Source of the DNA: Dehalococcoidia bacterium UBA1141 | Lineage (GTDB): Bacteria; Chloroflexota; Dehalococcoidia; Lucifugimonadales; UBA3495 | Direction of reading: 5' to 3' | Length of the DNA: 64,000 nt | NCBI GenBank assembly: GCA_002311385.1 | Contig: DCAE01000112.1 | Location: forward strand, 13,706 to 77,705 | Part shown: piece after piece, positions 34,887-43,500 of the stretch | Position numbering within the stretch: the stretch's first letter is position 1 | How the letters are laid out: each line of letters begins with the position of its first letter | Notes under the pieces: model-generated | What the model saw: the letters and a program-made list of their open reading frames with translations, nothing else | Told to the model about the DNA's origin: nothing | Databases searched by the model: none | Position numbers and translations under genes: made by a program

Positions 34887-35753
34887 TTACCGACCGATCT
34901 CAAGCGAATCCCGGAATCTGATGTCTTGCTCTTCTCGTGAAAGTAGGATGCATCCTGCGCAGTAACCCTTCGTTTGTTCAACACGCCACCAAAGGCAGCA
35001 GCCATGGCGCCGGGCGAAATATCCTAGTTTCCCCTGGTGTTCGATAAAATCCATCGTCACCTGCTTGTATACCGGGGAAGATGGGTCATCAAAGAATGCT
35101 TCGGCTTTCCGCACCACTGATTCGGGGTCCGCAGCCAGGTCAAACAGCCTGTGAAAAACTTGAGCGCAGGATGAGGCTACAGCATTCCACGAGACCTTGA
35201 GGCTGGCTTGTGCGGCCCGGTGGATGGACGGAATCACTATCCCAAAATTGCAGTCAAACAACCATTCTTTCAGTTGTGCGTATAACGCGGCTTCATCGGC
35301 AACAATTAAGGCGTCCGGATGGCCTGATGCAGGGTCATCGGGAAGAGCGGCGAACCGAGGCTTTTTGAGAGCTGTAGCGTCGAATCCATTGTCATTAGTG
35401 TGGAATGCCAAATTACCCAATGAAACGTCGGGGATCCGACGGTGGAGCACGTACTGGGAAATAAGCGGGTAGGTCAGGCGGGTCAGGTAGGCAACGATGA
35501 ATCCGGACCCCGCAACATGCCGGTTCTCGGTACCCCACCTGGCTCTACCATAGGCTATCACTGCCTCTCGCAGCCGCTGGTCGTTTTTATTAACCAAAGT
35601 TTGGTGAAACAACGATTGGGCATCCAGCCATCGGCCCTCGTCAGGATATTGGAGCGGCATCGCGAATAATTCATTCAAGTCCGAGGCCCGCGCGATACTG
35701 TCTACTAGAGGATGAAACTCCGGCGCTTGACTTGCATTTGTTTCGACAGTCAT
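34887..35753 (-). CDS. FhuF-like 2Fe-2S protein, putative metal-chelate reductase
   Basis: The C-terminus holds RHGCCLWWRV...YCAGC, i.e. CC-x11-CxxC, close to the CC-x10-CxxC cluster signature of FhuF. The protein is 288 aa, without signal peptide or membrane segment. FhuF proteins reduce Fe(III)-siderophores in the cytoplasm to release the metal. Placed between a DppBC-type importer and a chelatase subunit, all behind a cobalamin riboswitch, it may instead release cobalt from an imported chelate. That substrate is inference. Confidence 0.75.
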   Translation of the reverse strand: MTVETNASQAPEFHPLVDSIARASDLNELFAMPLQYPDEGRWLDAQSLFHQTLVNKNDQRLREAVIAYGRARWGTENRHVAGSGFIVAYLTRLTYPLISQYVLHRRIPDVSLGNLAFHTNDNGFDATALKKPRFAALPDDPASGHPDALIVADEAALYAQLKEWLFDCNFGIVIPSIHRAAQASLKVSWNAVASSCAQVFHRLFDLAADPESVVRKAEAFFDDPSSPVYKQVTMDFIEHQGKLGYFARRHGCCLWWRVEQTKGYCAGCILLSREEQDIRFRDSLEIGR

Positions 35754-35809
35754 TTGTGCTCCAAATTGTGTGTTGTCGGCCTTTTGACGGCCGGAATTGC
35801 CGACACGCT

Positions 35810-36724
35810 TTAGGTGGTAAACCGGGGGTCAAATACGTCCCGAAGCCCGTCTCCCAGCAGGTTGAAGCCTAGGACCGTGACGCTAATCATGATTCCTGGG
35901 TAAATCATCAACTGTGGTTCGCTCTGGAAGAACGGGCGCCCTTGGTTCAACATCGCACCCCATTCCGCTGTCGGCGGTTGCACTCCCAGTCCCAAAAAGT
36001 TAAGCCCTGCGATGGCTAGAATCAGCGTTCCCATTTCCAACGAAACTAGCACTATGACCGGTGAAATTACGTTCGGCAGTATATGCCGAATAACGATGCG
36101 GGGCCCGCTGGCGCCGATGGCAAGCGCAGCTTCCACAAATGGCCTCTCTCGCACTTCAAGAACCAACCCGCGCACCAAGCGAGCGTAGCTGGCCCAAGTG
36201 GAGATTGCCAAGCTGATGATGACGTTCAGCATGCTTGGGCCCAGTATGCCGATGATAGCCAAAGCTAAAATCAATCCGGGGAAGGCCAATAAGACATCGA
36301 CAATCCGCATTGCCAGGTCATCCACTAAGCCGCCAACGTACCCGGCCAATGACCCCACACTAATTGCTATGGCCACAATCACTACGGTGGCCAATGCGGC
36401 CATGCCGATAGACAACCTGGCGGCATGGAGTAACCTGCTGAGCATATCTCGACCCAGGTTGTCTGTGCCCAGCAGGAAATCTTTGCTGGGTGACTCCAAT
36501 CGATGTTCGCCAAATTGCTGATTGGGAGGGTGAGGTGCTAGAACAGGCCCAAAGGCTGCTAAAGCAACCATTATCGTTACTATGAACAGCCCGACGAGAG
36601 CGATGCGGTTATGCAAGAACCTGCTAATCAGGCGTTGGTTAAGCCCTCGCCGGGCCGTAGTTAGGCGCAAAAGGTCGGCCTCGGAGGCGGTGCTTCGATC
36701 AGCCACGGCGGCCCGGTCCTCCAT
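35810..36724 (-). CDS. ABC transporter permease, DppC/NikC type
   Basis: Six hydrophobic segments are seen, with an N-terminal soluble part. The family's EAA loop reads ERPFVEAALAIGASGPRIVIRHILPN (about residues 195-220), which docks the ATPase. The motif GTDNLGRDMLSRLLHAARLS (about 92-111) is typical of DppC/OppC/NikC. It overlaps the DppB-type gene by 26 bases, so the pair is coupled. No ATPase gene follows; the next gene is the FhuF-like protein. Confidence 0.9.
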   Translation of the reverse strand: MEDRAAVADRSTASEADLLRLTTARRGLNQRLISRFLHNRIALVGLFIVTIMVALAAFGPVLAPHPPNQQFGEHRLESPSKDFLLGTDNLGRDMLSRLLHAARLSIGMAALATVVIVAIAISVGSLAGYVGGLVDDLAMRIVDVLLAFPGLILALAIIGILGPSMLNVIISLAISTWASYARLVRGLVLEVRERPFVEAALAIGASGPRIVIRHILPNVISPVIVLVSLEMGTLILAIAGLNFLGLGVQPPTAEWGAMLNQGRPFFQSEPQLMIYPGIMISVTVLGFNLLGDGLRDVFDPRFTT

Positions 36725-37664
36725 CCGCTAACCGTACCTGGGGATCGATCCAGGTGTATGACAAATCTATAATCAGGCTCACCAACACAAACACCGTGCC
36801 GGTAAACAAGACAAATCCCTGTATGACTGGGTAGTCTCGGAAGGAAATAGCTTCAATTATCAGTCGGCCCAAACCAGGGCGGGCGAAGACCGTTTCAACG
36901 ATGATGGCCCCTGATAGCAGTAACCCGAACATATTGCCCATGACCGTTACAACCGGAATCAGCGCATTGCGTAGAGCATGTTGCAGAATGACCTTCCGTT
37001 CGGAAAGACCTTTGGCCCTTGCTGTCCGGATGTAGTCATAGCCCAACACCTCCAGCATGGATGACCGAAGAAGGCGGCTGAGCAAAGCGGCTCCACTTAA
37101 ACCCAACGTGAAGCAAGGGAGGATCAAGTGGCGCCAAGACCCAGCGCCGGCGACGGGCAACCAATGCAGGTAAACAGCAAAAACAAGGATGAACATATAA
37201 GCGAGCCAGTAGGATGGGATCGCCGCCCCAATCAAACTAAAAAAACGGGCCACTACGTCTATTAGGCTGTTGTGCTTGACCGCAGCCAAGATACCCAGTG
37301 GGAATGCAATCATGCTGGCTGCGATTAATCCACCAAGGGCTAATATCAGGGTAGAGCCGAGGGGTGAAATCAAGGCTGGCAATACTGGCATACCACTTCG
37401 ATAAGATTCTCCCAAGTCGCCGCGAACGGCGTCGAAGAGCCAACGACCGTAACGTATGGGCAGTGGGTCGTTTAGGCCCAACTCCTCACGCAGCTTCTCC
37501 AGAGCCAATTCATCATTGGGGGGCTCGCCAAAGGTTTCGAAATAAATCGCCTCAGCGGGGTCCCCCGGAGCTAAGGCTCCCAATCCGAACGCCAATAAAG
37601 ATATGGCCAACCAGACAGGCACGAGATAGAGCACCCGGCGGGCCAAATACCGGCGAAATCGCAT
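36699..37664 (-). CDS. ABC transporter permease, DppB/NikB type
   Basis: The 321-aa protein begins RFRRYLARRVLYLVPVWLAISLLAF, the usual first helix of DppB/NikB. It has six hydrophobic segments and the EAA loop YIRTARAKGLSERKVILQHALRNALIPV (about residues 215-242). An inserted region with FGEPPNDELALEKLREELGL lies between helices 1 and 2, as in family 5 permeases. It forms the membrane channel with the overlapping DppC-type gene. Confidence 0.92.
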   Translation of the reverse strand: MRFRRYLARRVLYLVPVWLAISLLAFGLGALAPGDPAEAIYFETFGEPPNDELALEKLREELGLNDPLPIRYGRWLFDAVRGDLGESYRSGMPVLPALISPLGSTLILALGGLIAASMIAFPLGILAAVKHNSLIDVVARFFSLIGAAIPSYWLAYMFILVFAVYLHWLPVAGAGSWRHLILPCFTLGLSGAALLSRLLRSSMLEVLGYDYIRTARAKGLSERKVILQHALRNALIPVVTVMGNMFGLLLSGAIIVETVFARPGLGRLIIEAISFRDYPVIQGFVLFTGTVFVLVSLIIDLSYTWIDPQVRLADGGPGRRG

Positions 37665-37721
37665 TGGCGGGCTCCTAATTTCGAGTGAACGGAATCAATT
37701 CCGGGGTGTCAATTCTGGAAG

Positions 37722-37754
37722 TTTGATGTGCCGCATGGCATGCAGCACATCAAA
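37722..37754 (-). other. Strong stem-loop between solute-binding and permease genes
   Basis: TTTGATGTGC (37722-37731) and GCACATCAAA (37745-37754) form a perfect ten-base stem with a 13-base loop, 28 bases after the binding-protein stop. Without a T run it is more likely an mRNA 3'-stabilising hairpin, which raises binding protein over permease, than a terminator. Confidence 0.65.
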
Positions 37755-37781
37755 ACGATGCCGGTTAGAAACCTGACTCCG

Positions 37782-39494
37782 CTACTCCTCTACCGTGACC
37801 GTATCCCAACGCACGTGGAGGCGCACCGGGTGAGGATTGAAATCTTTGACGTAGTTGCGGGCGGCGTAAATCCGGGTGATGCCCACCAGTGGGAGCAAGG
37901 ACCTGGACTCGTCGACCACGATGTGAATGGCGTTTGCCCGGTGCATCGCCGCCTCATCTGTGGTCAATGCTGCGTTGCATGCGTCAATCTCATCGTCATA
38001 TTCCGGCCAACCCAAAGGTCCCGGCGCAAATCCCCTGGAGTATGAGCCAGGATTCTCGTATCTGCCGTAGAACAGGCTAGCCAAGAAACAGGCCGAGGGG
38101 CTGTTCTGGTTACCAATCTCCATGAACATGTCGCCCTCTTTGTTCCGTAGGCGGGCGGAGTAGGTAGCGTTGTCGGGCACATTGGTGACTTTGAGGTCGA
38201 TTCCGACCTCCTTGAGTTGGGCTTGGATAATCTCTGCAGTCTGCCCGTTTTCCGGGCCCGCTGGGAAGCCGTTTATGAATTCCAAGGTGAGCTTGCGGTC
38301 ACCTTTCTCACGAAATCCGTCGCCGTCCTCGTCTATCCAACCAGCCTCTTCCAAGATTGTTCGGGACCGCTCAGGGTCGTGGGTATAGCCGATGATTCTA
38401 CCGGCGTAGGGTCCCAGAACGCCCGGTGGGCTAAACGTTTGATTGAGCTCGGCGTGACCGTTGAAAGAGATGTCCAGTATTGCTTGGCGGTTGATACCGT
38501 ACCCGATGGCCTCTCTCACATTTATGTCTTGGGCCAGGTCATAGGGCGCCTCTCCGGTGAGCAGGACCATCACGTATTGGCTGGCGCTAACTGCCGTGGG
38601 TATCACTTGAATCTCGGTGTTTCTTTCAAGGAGCGACGTTGCTTCCGGTGGCACGTCAAAGATAGCTCCAACTTCGCCAGCCTGAAGGGCGAGGATGCGC
38701 GTGTTGGGGTCGGGCATGAATCTAAATTCCAGCTCGTCTATTTTGGGCACTGAATTCCAGTATTCCGTGTTCTTTTCAACGGTGATGTGGCTGCCCTGTT
38801 GGTAATCAGACATGATGAACGCGCCGGTCCCGATATGCTCACCTTCCAGAGGGTCAGACCCCGGTGCTCGTATGCCATAACTTGAGTGGCTAAGTTCCTC
38901 TGGCAGGCGGAGATTGTCGCTGGTGGGAGTAATCAACACAGTGAAATCATCCAAGGCTACCGCTGAATTCTCGCCTATCCTCAGTCGGTTACCACCCACA
39001 CCCTGAGACCAAAACCGTTGCACCATCTCCACTACAGAATGGGCATCGAAGCGCTGCCCGTCGTGAAACGTGACGCCCTCCCTCAGGTCAAATTTCCAGG
39101 TTCCGGTATCTTTCGAATAGGACCAAGATTCGGCCAGCATTGGTTGCAGTTGGAAGTTTTCGTCCACGAGAAGTAGTTGGTCGAAGACATTGACATTCAA
39201 TGGGAACATGCCAATGTTCAGGCGGCTCAAATCGTTGGGGTCGTTGCGATACGTGTCCGCCACGGTGCCCACCCGCAGAGTCACTGGCTTCCCGGAAGTT
39301 GCTTGGTTTGGCGAAGTCGTAGCTTCAGGCTGAGAAGCCTGGGTTGGTGGGGTCGTGGATTCGTTTTGGGATGCCTGGGTAGGCGCGGGAGATGTGGCCG
39401 TCGCATCTGCCCCGCAGGCGATTACGACCATCAAAATTAATGCCGCTATAAACGCGAATACTTTGGGTAACCTTAACTGGGGAAACTTTACCAT
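37782..39494 (-). CDS. ABC transporter solute-binding lipoprotein, family 5 (DppA/NikA type)
   Basis: The N-terminus is a lipoprotein signal with a VVIACG lipobox (Cys27). A low-complexity linker with repeated TQASQ-like units (about residues 37-68) follows. The mature domain is SBP family 5: LAESWSYSKDTGTWKFDLREGVTFHDGQRFDAHSV (about 121-155) and AIGYGINRQAIL. Family members bind peptides, nickel or nickel/cobalt chelates. Because the gene follows a cobalamin riboswitch and heads an operon with a chelatase subunit, cobalt or a cobalt chelate is the likely ligand. GGAG sits eight bases before the ATG. Confidence 0.88.
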   Translation of the reverse strand: MVKFPQLRLPKVFAFIAALILMVVIACGADATATSPAPTQASQNESTTPPTQASQPEATTSPNQATSGKPVTLRVGTVADTYRNDPNDLSRLNIGMFPLNVNVFDQLLLVDENFQLQPMLAESWSYSKDTGTWKFDLREGVTFHDGQRFDAHSVVEMVQRFWSQGVGGNRLRIGENSAVALDDFTVLITPTSDNLRLPEELSHSSYGIRAPGSDPLEGEHIGTGAFIMSDYQQGSHITVEKNTEYWNSVPKIDELEFRFMPDPNTRILALQAGEVGAIFDVPPEATSLLERNTEIQVIPTAVSASQYVMVLLTGEAPYDLAQDINVREAIGYGINRQAILDISFNGHAELNQTFSPPGVLGPYAGRIIGYTHDPERSRTILEEAGWIDEDGDGFREKGDRKLTLEFINGFPAGPENGQTAEIIQAQLKEVGIDLKVTNVPDNATYSARLRNKEGDMFMEIGNQNSPSACFLASLFYGRYENPGSYSRGFAPGPLGWPEYDDEIDACNAALTTDEAAMHRANAIHIVVDESRSLLPLVGITRIYAARNYVKDFNPHPVRLHVRWDTVTVEE

Positions 39495-39517
39495 TGCTTA
39501 TTCTCCAAATATGTCAG

Positions 39518-39560
39518 TAAAAACAAGCCGGGAATTCTTTGATTACCTGAAAACCCGGCT
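39518..39560 (-). terminator. Second leader hairpin after riboswitch 1
   Basis: AGCCGGG (39526-39532 on plus) pairs with CCCGGCT (39554-39560). On minus it is followed by TGTTTTTAC. It lies between the first terminator and the gene start and may be a back-up terminator or an RBS-shielding element. Confidence 0.5.
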
Positions 39561-39571
39561 AAATCTGAAAA

Positions 39572-39598
39572 TAAAAAAACCTGACCAGAAGGCCAGGC
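39572..39598 (-). terminator. Intrinsic terminator, expression platform of cobalamin riboswitch 1
   Basis: On minus, CCTGGCC-TTCT-GGTCAGG forms a seven-pair stem (one G-U), followed by seven T. It stands about 50 bases after the riboswitch core and before the solute-binding gene. Confidence 0.8.
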
Positions 39599-39644
39599 AC
39601 AATTAATCTTGCGATTCATACCTCCTTCCGCGAAGGGTATTGAT

Positions 39645-39840
39645 TCGGGCCTGAGGCAGGTTTCCTGGCTTCTGGCTAAGTCCAATTCCCGGCCTTCCCA
39701 GCCTCATTTATCAGGCCAGTGACTCCGCTTACAGCGGAACGGGAGATGGCATACCAGTTACAGTGGCGGGACCGCGCCGGAATCACACCGGCTTCCCTTT
39801 TCAGCCCCGATTTCTATCGGGGCCACCTTCAGGCCATGCT
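39645..39840 (-). ncRNA. Cobalamin riboswitch 1
   Basis: Read on minus, the conserved elements occur in order: GAAGGTGGC, GGGAAGCCGGTGTGATTCCGGC, the B12 box GCCACTGT (39770-39777 on plus), AGTCACTGGC, GGCTGGGAAGGC and GAAACCTGCC. This is the full AdoCbl aptamer layout. It heads the transcript solute-binding protein-DppB-DppC-FhuF-ChlID and should stop it when B12 is plentiful. Confidence 0.93.
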
Positions 39841-39908
39841 AGGTTGTTAAAGTATCGTTTTACCGGATAAACGAGGCACTAGATTCCGCAGGGGCGCTTC
39901 GTATTATG

Positions 39909-40337
39909 TTAAGTTTGCTTGGGCCTTTTGACGAACACGATTCCTTCCCGGCCCACGTATTCATCCCGCATGTTCTCAAACGATTTGAGTTTTTCCGGCT
40001 GCAGTTCGGTGCGCTCGAAGTCCTTGCCTAAGTAGGGGTTAGGAAAGTAGCTGCGTACCAGCGTTTCTTCCTTGCCGTCCCCGTCATTGGAGAAACGAAC
40101 GTAGTAAGACATCAAGTCGCCATGGCTTTCCGCTTCGACAAATTGAATCGCGGTGATGCTCTCCAGGCCCAAGTGAAAATGCCAGTTGTCTGCTTCCATG
40201 GTTACGTAACCGCCGCTGACCTCCGGCTCCTTGATACCTTTGGAATCATTTTCGCTCACTACACCCACTCCGCCGACCACCCACATCATCTTATCGTTTT
40301 GGGCCAATCGTCGCAGGAGTTCCAATGCCACTTCCAC
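39909..40337 (-). CDS. Unknown small protein in the cobN operon, weak HutX/ChuX-like features
   Basis: This 142-aa soluble protein has no signal or membrane segment. An N-terminal helix is followed by a beta-rich core with GGYVTMEADNWHFHLGLES and YVRFSNDG, ending in basic residues. The WHFHL strand and the overall order faintly recall cytosolic haem carriers of the HutX/ChuX type, but I cannot claim homology. It lies 167 bases after cobN on the same strand, just before riboswitch 1, so it is probably the last gene of the riboswitch 2 transcript. A role in handling tetrapyrrole or cobalt is a guess from position. Confidence 0.6.
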   Translation of the reverse strand: MEVALELLRRLAQNDKMMWVVGGVGVVSENDSKGIKEPEVSGGYVTMEADNWHFHLGLESITAIQFVEAESHGDLMSYYVRFSNDGDGKEETLVRSYFPNPYLGKDFERTELQPEKLKSFENMRDEYVGREGIVFVKRPKQT

Positions 40338-40504
40338 GTTCAGTCTCCTATTTGGTTCTCTGACTCACTTTTTACGCCAAGCCGTCTTGGCCTTTGCCAT
40401 TGCTAAAATTCTACTCCTCAGGTACTTGTTATTTCTACCCTAGTGTTTATTACGTTAATTTAGCTAAAGTTTTTATAGCAGGATCGCTGCCGCAAAAAAT
40501 TAAC

Positions 40505-43500
40505 TTAAGCTTTATTACTGGTCTCTTGCCGCGCTTCCAAGTCAGCTTCCAGTTCCAGATACAACTCTTGTAGCCGCTGTTGCATGTCCTCCGGAGGAGA
40601 CTCCCATAGACCTCGTTGTATCGCTTCCAGAAGCCTTTCCACGATGCCTTTCAGAGCCCAAGGGTTGCTCTCTTTGAAGAATTGCTGGGTCTCCGGGTCG
40701 AAGACGTAGCTTTCGGTGACGTCTTTGTACATCCAGTCGTCGATTACCTGGGCGGTAGCGTCATAGCCGAACATATAATCAACCGTTGCCGCCAGCTCAA
40801 AAGCTCCTTTGTACCCATGACGCTTCATGGAGTTGATCCACTTGGGGTTGACCACCCGGCTACGGAACACCCTTCTAGCTTCGTCTTGAAGGTCTCTTTG
40901 TCTGGGCCGGGACGGGTCGGAACTGTCCCCCAAGAACTGGCGCGGATTCTTGCCGGTGAGGGCTCGCACGGTGGCAATCATGCCACCGTGGTATTGCATA
41001 TAGTCGTCACTGTCGAAGATATCGTGTTCCCGGTTGTCCTGGTTCTTGGCGGCGACCACGATTTGGCTGAAGCGCCTTTTGAACTCCTTCTGGGCGCTTA
41101 CTCCGTGCTCTTGCTGGGTGTAGGCGTATCCTCCCCAGGCGGCATAGACCTCAGCCAAGTCCTGAACTGTATCCCAATTGCCCTCGTCCAATGCCTGCAA
41201 AATGCCAGCGCCGTAGCTGCCCGGTTTGCTGCCGAAGATGCGGTACAGCGGCGCGATTGTGCCCTCTCCCCCTGGAAGGGAGACTGAGTCTGAGGTCTCT
41301 CGGTCCTCTTTCAGGTGCTTGACTATCATATTATCTTCAGGTTGCTCGTCCAGCGAGGCTACCAATTGCACCGCTTGATCCAACAGGTCGATGATGTTTG
41401 GGAAAGCGTCCCGGAAAAACCCGCTGATGCGTATGGTCACATCTATGCGTGGCCTACCCAGTTCCGCCAGAGGTATGACCTCCAAGCCGGTGACCCGGCG
41501 GCTTTCTTCCTGCCACACCGGTCGAACGCCCAGAAGGTGGAGAATCTGGGCGATATCGTCACCGTGGGTGCGCATGGCCGATGTCCCCCACACCACCAGA
41601 CCCACCATTTCCGGATAGGCGCCCTCTTCCTCCAAGTACTTATCCAACAAAGCTTGAGACAGGCCTTGCCCCATCTCCCAGGCGGCTTGTGAAGGGATGG
41701 TTTTAGGATCCACTGAGTAGAAGTTTCTGCCGGTGGGCAGCACATTGGCCATGCCACGAGTGGGAGCACCGCTGGGACCGGCCGGCACGAAGCAGCCTTC
41801 TAGGCCTCTAAGCAAGTTGCCAATCTCGTCGGTGGTCCGCATCAGGGCCGGATAGACGGTCTTGGCCACATGTCCCAGCACTCGTTCTGTTTGGGTATCC
41901 TGAATACCCAATAAGTTTTTCACCACCGTCGGCGATTGCTCCGGATTGAAGTCCGTAGAGCCCATATCCTGGTATGCCTGACGGCACAGAAGCTCTAACC
42001 GCTCGATTATGTCTCCCCTGGTCCGCGCGGTAGTTTCGGTATCCACCGAGGCCAATGCCACTGGTACTTTGCCTTCGATTGGGACACCGGGTTCTTCCAA
42101 CAATCCAGCGTAGTCGAACCCCAAAGCCTCGGCTATGGACCTGCGCAGGCTGGGAACGCCGTCGCTATCCAATCGGCTGAGGGCGCAGAGCAGCCCGATA
42201 AGCTGCTCATCCTGAGGCACCTCGCCCAGGGTATGGAGACCGTCTCTTATCTGGGCGTCTTTAATCTCACAAAGATAACCGTCGATGTGCAGAATAAATT
42301 CGCCGAAGTCATCAGGTTGAGTATCCACCCCCAAGTCCCGGTTAAGCTCGGCTTGTTTGACTAATTCCCAGATTTGCCCTTCTAAGATTGGCAGCTTGGC
42401 CGGGTCCAAGGTCTGACATTGGTAATGCTCGTCAAGCAATTGCTCCAAGCGCGCAATGTCCCCGTAACTGTCAGCGGTGGTCATGGCCGGAATTAGGTGG
42501 TCGATAATGGTGGCGTGGGCCCGCCGCTTGGCTTGAGCGCCCTCGCCCGGGTTGTTAATGATGAAGGGGTAAAACAGGGGCATATCTTGCAGAGCCAACT
42601 CGGGGTAACAGGTTTCTGACAGGCCGATTCCCTTACCCGGTAGCCATTCCAATGTCCCGTGTTTACCGACGTGAATCATGGCATCGGCCCCGAACACTTC
42701 ACTAATCCAGCGGTAATAGGCGATATAGTGGTGAGTGGGAGTCAAATCGGGGCTGTGGTAGACGGCGATGGGGTTCTGGCCGAATCCGCGAGGAGGCTGT
42801 AGCCCAACGAATACGTTGCCCAGGTCTATTCCGGCTATGGCCAAAGAGCCGTTGCTGCGGTACACCTGACCCGGCGGCTCTCCCCAACTGTCAGATAGCT
42901 CCCGCTTAACCTTTTCCGGGAAGTCTTGGAACCACAGGCCGTATTGCTGAGTGGTCACGTGACCCACGGCCAAGCGGAGTTGCTCTTCCGTTAGAGTGTC
43001 CAGGTCGTTGCTGCACCGCTCAATGATCCTATGGACCAGTTCGTCCCCATCCTCTGGGATGTCATCAACTTGATAACCGGCGTCGCTGAGGGCGTTCAAG
43101 ATGCGGATAACCGAAGCAGGTGTGTCCAGGCCCACGGCGTTGCCGATACGGGCGTCCTTGGTAGGGTAGTTGCTTAGAATAATCGCAATCTTCTTCTCAC
43201 GATTGGGCTTTAGACGCAGCCAAGCCCACTTCACCGCCAACCGGGCTACTAGGTCCACACGGTCTGGCCTGGGCACGTATCTTTGAAGCTGTCCTAGCAT
43301 TCGGCCGGATTGTTGCTGCTGACTCTCTTCCTTAAAAGAGATGGGGACTGTGATGATTCGACCGTCAAACTCGGGCAAGGCCACGCTCATAGCCGTGTCG
43401 ATGGGGCCCAATCCCAATGAACTGTCCAGCCACTGGGCTTCCGTACCGGTGCTCATGATTGCTTGTATCACCGGGATATTCAGCTGCTCCAGGTAATCCA

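Noticed and set aside
40616..41287. 223-codon plus-strand open frame
   Set aside because: It is antisense to the conserved C-terminal part of cobN, whose motifs are intact.
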